Below are positions 1 to 5,973 of a stretch of DNA of 5,973 bases, piece after piece. The first letter of the stretch is position 1; every line of letters starts with the position of its first letter. The stretch covers positions 1 to 5,973 of the forward strand of contig CADCPU010000024.1 of NCBI GenBank assembly GCA_902803365.1, read 5' to 3'. The notes beneath the pieces are model-generated. The model was given only the letters and a program-made list of their open reading frames with translations, was not told the DNA's origin and did not search any database. The stretch comes from Oscillospiraceae bacterium (GTDB taxonomy: Bacteria; Bacillota_A; Clostridia; Saccharofermentanales; Saccharofermentanaceae). Made by a program: the position numbers and the translations under genes.

Positions 1-1
1 C

Positions 2-3000
2 GATAACAATTCCATTTCGTATAGACAAGCTAATTTGGTCGCATCAACAACCAATGTAACTGTAGACGGAGAAACAAGGCAGCGTGTTACCTTTAAATTC
101 AACGGCACATCATATCCGCACTATGATTCTGATGTAGGAAAGCCGTATCTGGATCCGGGTGAAGCGATAAGGTTCTGCTATAACTGTGAAGTGGGCAGTG
201 AAGCCAAAACGGACGATATAGCTACGAACACGACAGCGATGCCGTATTATGACTACTATGGTACGGGATTTGATCTTCATGTTCCCAAAAAGGATGGAAA
301 GCCTGACAGGACAGGTACAGGAGGAGCTACGCAGACACCAAGGAAGATAAACGGCGTCGTAGATAACGATGGCTTCTGCGAGCAGCTGACAGGATCAGAT
401 GTTCAAAAGCTCGGCATGACGACTTCGGGATTTAATACCGGACCGTATACTACTCAGGAGGCAAACGGCGGTAACTGGCTCATGTCAAACGTCAGCCTTG
501 AACGTTCCGTGATAGTTCCCGGAACCAGCAAGACGGTACAAGGAAGTTCATACCGGAAGGATGGCGCTACGCCCGAAACTATAGAAGGACCAACGGCTAC
601 CTATTCGGCAGAGACAATGTACGGAACTCCGTATAAAGGCGGTCTGACCACACAGGATATCGTTAACTGGAGAGTCAGAGTATTGAATGAATCAGGTACC
701 GGTAACAAGGATGTCAGTGCGACGATCGAAGACTATACTGTCAGAGATATGATGGCAACACCGTACTCGTTTACCGGTCAGGTGTTCTACAATATGTACA
801 GAGCTTCATCTGCCGCAGGTGAAAGAAGGACTGTCAAGTCGCAGCCGATCTTCACACTGGGCAGCAGAAAAGAAGGAGATACCTCGGTCAAAATAGCGTC
901 CGGAGATGCCACTCCATCTACTAACCTGCTCATAGGCACAGTTGAAAATGATGATGACGATGACTGGTTTACTTTCGGAACAGGTACCGCGGCGGGCAGA
1001 GTCAAGATAGAAAGAGTAACTGCCGACGGAAGCGACAAAGGTAAAGAAGTAATGACCATAAGGCTCCAGGGCTCTAAATACAGTATTCCGTCAGGATACT
1101 GGTGTGATTTTGCCATACATACGATGTTTGTCCAGGAAAACGCGATCATCGTAAGTGAAGGTAAATATAACGATGTATTAGTATATCCGGAGCAGCATTA
1201 TGATCCTGAGAGAGTTGCTCAGGGAAGCGCAAGGACCATGCAGGTCGAAGATGAAAACGGAATAATAACTGATGTCAACGACGGCATCGAGAGTGGTGCG
1301 TCGGTAATGCTGTCGATGGGCTACAATACTGAAAGCTGGAAGAAGATCACCGAAATAGGTAAAGAAAGCAACAACGCGCTTTCGAATGAATCGAAGAACT
1401 ATATCAATCTGAGCGAAAAACGCAAAGCGTTCAGATACGATCTTTATGTCAAGGGCCCTACGGATATAATGAACAAGATCGTTCTCATAGATGATCTGCC
1501 GCAGCAGGGCGACCACAGCGCATTTGTCAAAGATGATAAGAGAAACTCAGATTTTAAGGTAAGTTTCCTTGAGGATGATCCGGATTTCAAATTATATCTG
1601 AAACCGACGAAAGATGGAACTGAGAAACTTTTAGACCGCAGCAAATACAAGCTGTATGTAAACCAGAAGACCGAGTTCAACGCGAATGACTGGAAAGGCG
1701 AGGGAGATGGCTGGGTAGATTTATCAGACATGTCTGACGATGAGATCGGTGAGTACATAACAGAGACGAATCCGAGATCAGTGAGGATCGTTATTGAAGA
1801 TCCGAATGCGTTCGAGCAAAGCAACGAAGCTGATCATTATATGATGAGCAACGAGCCGCTGATCCATCTCAGTTTCAATGCAAAGATCGACGATAAAGGA
1901 GCTGTACCCGGAAACTGCGCGTGGAACAGCTTTGGATACAGATACGAGGTACCGCTCACATTCAACGGTACGAGTGAAAACAGCACTTCGCTGGCGCTTG
2001 AAGCTATGCCGCTGAATGTAGGTATAAAGTATCCTGCGGCACCTCAGATCACCAAAACTCTTTCCGAAGAAGTAACGAAAGAGGTCGAAGTCATCGATCC
2101 CGAAACTAACCAACCTGTCATCGATCCTGAGACAGGCAAACCTAAAATGGAAGAAGTGAAGAGCATTGAAGACCATGCAGCGGCTCAGGATATGGTATTC
2201 GGATTCATCGTATATGAAGGTGAGCCGATAGAGGCACTCAACGATGCTCAAAGTATGACTGATTCTGAGATCGCAGCGATACTTGAAGAATCAGGAAGAA
2301 AGTATATCTATGCTCCTGTTGAAGTGAAGAAAGGAGAAAAGAAAGGGACACTCGGACTTTGGACATTTGACTATCCATACATATATGATCCCGACACAGG
2401 CAAGTTCGTTGAAAACACTGATGATATCTGGGAATGGACTGATGAAGGGAAATATTCCGTTGTAGAAATGCCTCTGAATGATTACAATTACGAATTCAAA
2501 GGTATCCAGGTCGGAATACAGCATCATGATTCAAATAACGTCCAGATCGTTAACAGCAACCAGACCAAAGTACAGGTGACCGCAGGCAATGAATACAAAC
2601 CTGAGTACAAGAGCATCTCTGTTGAAAAGGTCTGGGATGATGATAAAGACCGTGACCGCATACGTCCGGATTCCGTTAATGTGAAACTGTACCGCACAGG
2701 CAAACCGGGTTCAGAAAAAGAACTGGTCGATGAGCAGGAGATCGGAGAAGAACAGGATTGGCAGTATAAATGGGACAAACTTCTCGTAGAAGAAGAAGAT
2801 GGTACGCATTATACATACTCAGTAGAAGAAGATTCCGTGAAAGGTTACGATACGACTGTAACTCACAAGAAGGACAATGAAGGCGAGGAAGATGAGAACT
2901 CATTTGTTGTCACGAACAAGCATGAGCCTGAAACCATGGATCTTGAGGGAAAGAAAACATGGAATGACGATGGCAACAGGGATGGAGTCAGACCTGAGAC

Positions 3001-4210
3001 TATAACTGTGTATCTGCTCGCAAACGGAGAAAAGGTAGACGAACAGGAAGTGCAGGCAGACGATGATGGCAATTGGTCATATACCTTTAAAGACGTGCTG
3101 AAGAATACAAATGGTGTTCCGATAGAGTATACTGTATCCGAAGAAGCGATCGAGGATTATTCAACAACTTACGATGGACTGAATGTCACCAACACTCATA
3201 CTCCGGAAAAGACCAGTGTAACTGTCACAAAAGCCTGGGAAGATAATAACGATCAGGATGGTATCCGTCCGGAAGAGATAAAGGTGCATCTGCTTGCAAA
3301 CGGAGAGGATACCGGAAAAGAACTGTTACTCGGCGGAGACCATGGTCTGACCGGCAGCTTTACAGAGCTCGATGTGTATGAGCCGGAAAGACAGAAGATA
3401 GAATATACTGTCAAAGAAGAAGCGGTCAGCGGTTACACGACTGAAATCACCGGAGACCAGACAGAAGGGTATGTGATCACAAACACCCATGAAGTTGAAA
3501 AGACAGAGATATCCGGCAAAAAGATCTGGGATGACGCAAACGATCAGGACAAAGTAAGACCAGAAGAGATAAAGATCCATCTGTACGCAAACGGGGAAGA
3601 AGTCGCAGACAAAGAGGTGACAGAAAAGGACAACTGGGAATACTCGTTCAAAGATATGCCGAAGTATTACGATAAAGGTAAGGAGATCGATTATATCGTT
3701 ACAGAGGATAGTGTCGACAATTATAATACGATCTATTCTGCTGAAGGATTTGATGTGACGAACAAATATACTCCGAAAAAGACGAGTATCAATGTCAGAA
3801 AGGTCTGGGACGATAACAATGATAAGGATCATATCAGACCGAAGTCAGTCAAGGTCCATCTCTTTGCCGATGGCGAAGATACGGGCAAAGAAATGACGCT
3901 CAGTAAAACGAACAAGTTCAGAGGAGTCTTCACAGATCTTGATGTATATAAGGACGGAAGGAGAATACTGTATACTGTTAAAGAGGATTCTGTGAAAGGA
4001 TATGTGGCAGAAGTCACAGGAAATGAACAGAAGGGATATACCATTACCAACAAGATCATCCCGACGAAATCATTGCTCCGTAAGATCAGGAAAACTGATA
4101 CATCAGACAATGTTCCGATGGGACTGCTGGCAGCAATGATGCTGATCTCCGGCGCGGGCATGCTGATACTCGGCCGGCGTCAGCGCAGAGAGGGCAGCAA
4201 ACAAAAATAG
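2..4210 (+). CDS. Large Cna-B repeat surface adhesin, 5'-truncated
   Basis: This is the 3' part of a gene for a giant surface protein, with 1402 visible residues (numbered here from the codon at base 2). The frame is open to the window edge, so the TTG at 35 is an internal Leu codon and the real start and signal peptide lie upstream. Residues 1-677 are poorly recognised. Stretches near 219-240 (INWRV/VLNES-like) and 474-505 (RYDLYVKGP, VLIDDLPQQGDH) resemble DUF11/isopeptide-type beta-sandwich modules of Gram-positive adhesins. Residues 678-869 look pilin-like (ITKTL near the start, YSVVE, then TAGNEY). Residues 870-1355 are five Cna-B domains. Residues 1373-1390 are a hydrophobic helix followed by GRRQRR and a short basic tail, as in a wall-sorting signal. 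The likely role is an extended, isopeptide-stabilised adhesin stalk on the cell surface. The ligand is unknown. The gene lies 33 bases upstream of a leucine-rich-repeat protein gene on the same strand. Family assignment is firm for the Cna-B part and tentative for the N-terminal part. Confidence 0.95.
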   Translation, partial: DNNSISYRQANLVASTTNVTVDGETRQRVTFKFNGTSYPHYDSDVGKPYLDPGEAIRFCYNCEVGSEAKTDDIATNTTAMPYYDYYGTGFDLHVPKKDGKPDRTGTGGATQTPRKINGVVDNDGFCEQLTGSDVQKLGMTTSGFNTGPYTTQEANGGNWLMSNVSLERSVIVPGTSKTVQGSSYRKDGATPETIEGPTATYSAETMYGTPYKGGLTTQDIVNWRVRVLNESGTGNKDVSATIEDYTVRDMMATPYSFTGQVFYNMYRASSAAGERRTVKSQPIFTLGSRKEGDTSVKIASGDATPSTNLLIGTVENDDDDDWFTFGTGTAAGRVKIERVTADGSDKGKEVMTIRLQGSKYSIPSGYWCDFAIHTMFVQENAIIVSEGKYNDVLVYPEQHYDPERVAQGSARTMQVEDENGIITDVNDGIESGASVMLSMGYNTESWKKITEIGKESNNALSNESKNYINLSEKRKAFRYDLYVKGPTDIMNKIVLIDDLPQQGDHSAFVKDDKRNSDFKVSFLEDDPDFKLYLKPTKDGTEKLLDRSKYKLYVNQKTEFNANDWKGEGDGWVDLSDMSDDEIGEYITETNPRSVRIVIEDPNAFEQSNEADHYMMSNEPLIHLSFNAKIDDKGAVPGNCAWNSFGYRYEVPLTFNGTSENSTSLALEAMPLNVGIKYPAAPQITKTLSEEVTKEVEVIDPETNQPVIDPETGKPKMEEVKSIEDHAAAQDMVFGFIVYEGEPIEALNDAQSMTDSEIAAILEESGRKYIYAPVEVKKGEKKGTLGLWTFDYPYIYDPDTGKFVENTDDIWEWTDEGKYSVVEMPLNDYNYEFKGIQVGIQHHDSNNVQIVNSNQTKVQVTAGNEYKPEYKSISVEKVWDDDKDRDRIRPDSVNVKLYRTGKPGSEKELVDEQEIGEEQDWQYKWDKLLVEEEDGTHYTYSVEEDSVKGYDTTVTHKKDNEGEEDENSFVVTNKHEPETMDLEGKKTWNDDGNRDGVRPETITVYLLANGEKVDEQEVQADDDGNWSYTFKDVLKNTNGVPIEYTVSEEAIEDYSTTYDGLNVTNTHTPEKTSVTVTKAWEDNNDQDGIRPEEIKVHLLANGEDTGKELLLGGDHGLTGSFTELDVYEPERQKIEYTVKEEAVSGYTTEITGDQTEGYVITNTHEVEKTEISGKKIWDDANDQDKVRPEEIKIHLYANGEEVADKEVTEKDNWEYSFKDMPKYYDKGKEIDYIVTEDSVDNYNTIYSAEGFDVTNKYTPKKTSINVRKVWDDNNDKDHIRPKSVKVHLFADGEDTGKEMTLSKTNKFRGVFTDLDVYKDGRRILYTVKEDSVKGYVAEVTGNEQKGYTITNKIIPTKSLLRKIRKTDTSDNVPMGLLAAMMLISGAGMLILGRRQRREGSKQK
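640..2032 (+). other. Putative DUF11/isopeptide-like beta-sandwich modules (N-terminal half of the adhesin)
   Basis: This sub-region of the first CDS probably holds two modules. The first runs from about 640 to 1165, opening with DIVNWRVRVLNES and continuing to ATIEDYTVRD and FTGQVFYNMY. The second runs from about 1165 to 2032, with RYDLYVKGPTDI, VLIDDLPQQGDH, FKVSFLEDDPDF and a closing YRYEVPLTFN. The pattern of alternating hydrophobic strands with a V-L-I-D-x-L-P motif is what I associate with DUF11-like and isopeptide-forming domains of Firmicute surface proteins. That match is from memory of the families, and the boundaries are estimates. The upstream stretch (2-639) matches nothing I can name. 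Confidence 0.4.
2033..2608 (+). other. Pilin/FctA-like module of the adhesin
   Basis: Residues 678-869 of the first CDS open with PAAPQITKTL and have FGFIVYEGE as a central strand. They then show YAPVEVKKGEKKG, WTDEGKYSVVEMP, and an ending of VQVTAGNEYKP just before the first Cna-B repeat. The order K-T-L, F-x-F-like strand, Y-x-V-x-E and terminal Asn resembles streptococcal pilin (FctA/Spy0128-type) and related modules that form a Lys-Asn isopeptide bond. Candidate residues are Lys at base 2054, Glu at 2465 and Asn at 2588. This is an inference from motif order; a structure prediction would test it. Confidence 0.4.
2090..2143 (+). repeat. Two tandem 27-base units encoding VIDPETxxP
   Basis: Bases 2090-2116 and 2117-2143 encode VIDPETNQP and VIDPETGKP back to back, with 21 of 27 bases identical by hand count. 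Most differences fall at third codon positions or in the NQ/GK pair, so the duplication is not brand new. It sits in an acidic, proline-containing insertion inside the pilin-like module and probably forms a surface loop or linker. Confidence 0.85.
2609..4066 (+). repeat. Five tandem Cna-B domains
   Basis: Five repeats of about 92-108 residues lie at bases 2609-2932, 2933-3208, 3209-3499, 3500-3778 and 3779-4066. Each opens with a K-x-W-x-D motif followed by an RP at the end of an acidic D/N-rich loop, has a Y-x-V-x-E strand in the middle of its second half, and closes with V/I-T-N. The family forms Lys-Asn isopeptide bonds assisted by an acidic residue. All five repeats keep the candidate set: Lys at visible residues 876, 985, 1077, 1174 and 1267; Glu at 943, 1047, 1139, 1235 and 1328; Asn at 972, 1064, 1161, 1254 and 1350. 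The repeats likely form a stiff, protease-resistant stalk that lifts the N-terminal part away from the cell. Repeat 1 is longest because of an insertion around GKPGSEKE and an acidic loop near its end. Confidence 0.93.
4067..4207 (+). other. C-terminal sorting-signal-like tail without LPxTG
   Basis: After the last Cna-B repeat comes a basic spacer (KSLLRKIRKTD), then TSDNVPMG, a hydrophobic helix at bases 4118-4171, and a positively charged end starting GRRQRR. The architecture is that of a sortase substrate. The expected LPxTG is absent. The best candidates for the equivalent position are IRKTD or KTDTS, the latter followed by D-N-x-P-M-G much as TGDN-x-P-I-G follows in some clostridial surface proteins. 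The tail could serve a non-standard sortase or simply be a membrane anchor. Confidence 0.75.
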
Positions 4211-4213
4211 CAA

Positions 4214-4229
4214 AATAGCGGCAGCTATT
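4214..4229 (+). other. Small intergenic hairpin next to the ribosome binding site
   Basis: AATAGC (4214-4219) pairs perfectly with GCTATT (4224-4229) around a GGCA loop, and the stem ends two bases before the GGAGGA of the next gene. The left arm is duplicated just upstream: AAAATAGC occurs at 4204-4211 and again at 4212-4219, the first copy covering the stop codon. Either copy could therefore pair with the right arm. The stem is short and has only two G-C pairs and no following T run, so it is not a Rho-independent terminator. A role in translation or mRNA stability is possible but unproven. Confidence 0.45.
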
Positions 4230-4230
4230 C

Positions 4231-4236
4231 GGAGGA
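4231..4236 (+). promoter_or_regulatory. Ribosome binding site of the LRR protein gene
   Basis: GGAGGA lies seven bases before the ATG at 4244, an excellent Shine-Dalgarno match and spacing. It fixes the start of the downstream gene, which is supported independently by the signal peptide that begins at that ATG. Confidence 0.9.
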
Positions 4237-4243
4237 TCCATCG

Positions 4244-4345
4244 ATGAGAAAGAAAGTAAGAGGATTCATAGCAGCGATCATGGCTCTGGGAGTCATGTTC
4301 GCCTGCGCCGGATTCATGACAGCAGGATGGAATACCGCGTCTGCG
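4244..4345 (+). other. Signal peptide of the LRR protein
   Basis: The N-terminus has a basic start (MRKKVR), a hydrophobic core of alanine, isoleucine, leucine, valine, methionine and phenylalanine, and a polar region ending in TASA before AK. Cleavage by signal peptidase I is most likely after Ala34 (A-S-A). Cys21 sits inside the core but is preceded by M-F-A, a poor lipobox, so a lipoprotein is unlikely. Confidence 0.88.
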
Positions 4346-5973
4346 GCAAAGATCGCGGATATGTCCGGTGTGATACAGGATCAAAAGTTATACCAGGTGC
4401 TGCAGATACTTGCGAATTACAAAGCAGCCAATGGCACTTCATTCTACCAGGATGTCAATGGCTCTTACAGCAAGGACATCACAACAATGGCTGAGGCACA
4501 GCAATATAAGAATACGGTCCTCAGCCAGGAGAACCTGGAAGCCTATGACGATGAAGTCAATCTTGCACCATACGGATCTATCAGCTCTTTGAGCGGCATA
4601 AATTATGCCACAGGTGTCAAAAAACTGGTGCTGCCCAAGAAACTGGGCTCGACCACGTTTACATCTATCGAGGCAATGACATGCAAAGGAATGTCCGGCG
4701 ACGCTTCCGGTCTTCAGACTGTGGTAATGCCTGAGACTGTCACATCGATAGGTGAGAGCGCATTTGAAAATTGCACAAAACTAAAGACTATCAGAACATA
4801 TAAAGATTCTTATAATGAGTCTTACAACGCTCAGGGCGCAGCGGAAGGTTTGGATCTTTCTAAAGTCAAAGTGATCGGAAAGTCGGCTTTCGCGCATTGT
4901 TCTGCCGCGGTGGATCTTACTCTTTTGTCTAATACGAGTGGTCAGAATATCACTATTCGAGCAAATGCCTTTGAGTGCTGTGCATCCCTTAAACATGTCA
5001 GCGTTCCGAAAGGCAGCCTGGGTACAGCTGTGTTCAAAGGATGCAGCGGTCTTGAGACGATCAGCTTTGACGATTCGTACAGGGTGATACCGGAAAGCAC
5101 ACTGGCAGGTGCCGGCTCAGAAGGCGGCATCGATATTTCATTTCCTGCGAATCTTGAGACCATAGACTCATATGCATTCGATGGATGTGTGATAGCGGGA
5201 GGAACGGATCTTTCAGAGTGCGATGATCTTTCTGAAATCAAAGATCTTGCTTTTGTCCATGCAGCGTTCAGCGGCAGCGACTCGGTCGTTTTTCCTGATG
5301 GTATGACGCAGATGGGAACGGCAGCGTTTGCTATGACGAGCGGTCTTAAATCAGTCAAGCTGCCTGTTGATCTGGAAAGGATACCTGACGGTGCTTTTTT
5401 GTACTCTTACGATCTTGCCGACATCTCTTCAAATGGGAATACCGATATCACAGAGATTGGAAAGCATGCTTTTGATATGTGTGGCAATCTTGAGGATCTG
5501 TCATTCTTCAATGATGATTGTCCGCAGCTGTATTCGATCGGAGAATATGCTTTTGCGCGCTGTGTGCCTAAATGCAAGGATACAAAGGCAGAAGGACTGC
5601 AGGAAATAGTCATTAATGATTCTGTAGAGGAACTCGGCGCTTATGCCTTCAAAGACGACTTTACTGTTCAGACCGCGGATTTCGGTGAAGGAGTGACCGA
5701 TATTCCGGAAGGCATTATCGCCTGCGGTAGAAACAACTTTATGACCAGCAGGGGCCTGGATCTTATGGATATAAGCTTTGAGACCGAATCAGGCGATACT
5801 ATCCAGTTTGATTTTCTGTCTTCGGACGAGTTTTCCGGGATAAGGGACGCTTATAGATGGTATAACAAAGAAATATATAATCTCAGCCAGCTCAAAACGA
5901 TCAATATTTCAAAAGACGCGACATCGGTCAATTATCAGGCCTTTTTAGGACACTCTCGTCTTAAAAAGGTAAC
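4244..5973 (+). CDS. Secreted BspA-type leucine-rich-repeat protein, 3'-truncated
   Basis: The frame runs from ATG 4244 to the window end without a stop, giving 576 complete codons; the C-terminus lies outside. Residues 1-34 are a signal peptide. Residues 36-124 are a small cap rich in helix formers (QKLYQVLQILANYKAA), leading into ISSLSGINYATG, which resembles the entry to leucine-rich repeats. From about residue 125 onward come some 14-15 irregular BspA/LRR_5 repeats following L-x-x-V-x-x-P-x-x-V-x-x-I-G-x-x-A-F-x-x-C, the clearest being LQTVVMPETVTSIGESAF. Proteins of this family, such as BspA of Tannerella and TpLRR of Treponema, bind host matrix proteins or other bacteria; the ligand here is unknown. 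The start is set by GGAGGA seven bases upstream. With only 33 bases between the genes and no visible promoter, it is probably co-transcribed with the Cna-B adhesin gene. Whether it ends in a wall anchor or other domain cannot be seen. Confidence 0.94.
   Translation, partial: MRKKVRGFIAAIMALGVMFACAGFMTAGWNTASAAKIADMSGVIQDQKLYQVLQILANYKAANGTSFYQDVNGSYSKDITTMAEAQQYKNTVLSQENLEAYDDEVNLAPYGSISSLSGINYATGVKKLVLPKKLGSTTFTSIEAMTCKGMSGDASGLQTVVMPETVTSIGESAFENCTKLKTIRTYKDSYNESYNAQGAAEGLDLSKVKVIGKSAFAHCSAAVDLTLLSNTSGQNITIRANAFECCASLKHVSVPKGSLGTAVFKGCSGLETISFDDSYRVIPESTLAGAGSEGGIDISFPANLETIDSYAFDGCVIAGGTDLSECDDLSEIKDLAFVHAAFSGSDSVVFPDGMTQMGTAAFAMTSGLKSVKLPVDLERIPDGAFLYSYDLADISSNGNTDITEIGKHAFDMCGNLEDLSFFNDDCPQLYSIGEYAFARCVPKCKDTKAEGLQEIVINDSVEELGAYAFKDDFTVQTADFGEGVTDIPEGIIACGRNNFMTSRGLDLMDISFETESGDTIQFDFLSSDEFSGIRDAYRWYNKEIYNLSQLKTINISKDATSVNYQAFLGHSRLKKV
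4616..5973 (+). repeat. BspA-type (LRR_5) leucine-rich-repeat array
   Basis: About 14-15 repeats are visible, continuing past the window edge. Clear units begin at LKKLVLP-like (VKKLVLPKKL), LQTVVMP, LKHVSVP, LETISF, IDISFP, SVVFP, LKSVKLP, LEDLSF, LQEIVI and LKTINIS. Most carry A-F and many carry a Cys two to three residues later, the usual turn of this family. Unit length varies from about 20 to more than 40 residues because of insertions, so the array is old and diverged at the DNA level and not a fresh tandem duplication. It should form a curved solenoid with an exposed binding face. Confidence 0.88.

Noticed and set aside
35..37. TTG as the start of the first gene
   Set aside because: The frame stays open for 11 more codons to the window edge, no ribosome binding site precedes the TTG, and no signal peptide follows it. 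The gene simply enters from upstream.
2609..4066. DNA-level tandem repeat, CRISPR or mobile element
   Set aside because: The periodicity is that of diverged protein domains of about 92-108 residues; there are no short identical repeats with spacers, no inverted ends and no transposase.
4214..4229. Rho-independent terminator between the genes
   Set aside because: The stem is six pairs with two G-C pairs and is followed by CGGAGGA, not by a run of T.
4211..4243. Separate promoter for the LRR gene
   Set aside because: The 33-base gap has no -35/-10 pair that I can see; a promoter inside the end of the adhesin gene cannot be excluded but is not supported.
4271..4306. Lipoprotein signal (Cys21) in the LRR protein
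   Set aside because: The residues before Cys are M-F-A, which do not fit the lipobox, and a good A-S-A cleavage site occurs further on.
787..4384. Several minus-strand open frames of 69-168 codons
   Set aside because: They lie opposite the strongly supported plus-strand genes, show no recognisable domains, and have compositions expected from reading those genes backwards.
4410..5609. Plus-strand open frames at 4410-4592 and 5367-5609
   Set aside because: Both lie out of frame inside the LRR protein gene, whose own frame is open throughout and encodes clear repeats and a signal peptide.

Overview
The window holds two large genes on the plus strand, both cut by the window edges, and they fill almost all of it. 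Both encode secreted or surface-anchored repeat proteins. The organism is most likely a Gram-positive Bacillota, probably a gut- or mouth-associated Clostridia (Lachnospiraceae or Anaerovoracaceae/'Eubacterium'-like). This is inferred from the pairing of Cna-B stalk repeats and a sortase-substrate-like tail with a BspA-type leucine-rich-repeat protein, from a strong GGAGGA ribosome binding site, and from GC content in the 40s (judged from sampled lines, not computed). No species-level call is possible.

Bases 2-4210 are the 3' part of a large adhesin gene with 1402 visible codons. Its reading frame is open through the first base of the window, so the true start and signal peptide lie upstream. 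The protein reads as a long, poorly recognised N-terminal region (perhaps two DUF11/isopeptide-like beta-sandwich modules), a pilin-like module, five tandem Cna-B domains and a C-terminal sorting-signal-like tail. The tail has the hydrophobic helix and basic end but no LPxTG motif.

Bases 4211-4243 are a 33-base gap with a tandem 8-base repeat, a small perfect hairpin and a ribosome binding site. No promoter or terminator is visible, so the two genes are probably co-transcribed.

Bases 4244-5973 are the 5' part of a second gene, with 576 complete codons and no stop before the window ends. It encodes a signal peptide, a short helical cap and a long series of irregular BspA-type (LRR_5) leucine-rich repeats.

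Together the genes look like a surface-adhesion locus: a rod-like Cna-B stalk protein and a leucine-rich-repeat binding protein. I see no RNA genes, CRISPR array, mobile element or enzymatic system. The most interesting points are the missing canonical sorting motif, the alternating A-B subtypes of the Cna-B repeats, and the unassigned 680-residue N-terminal region.
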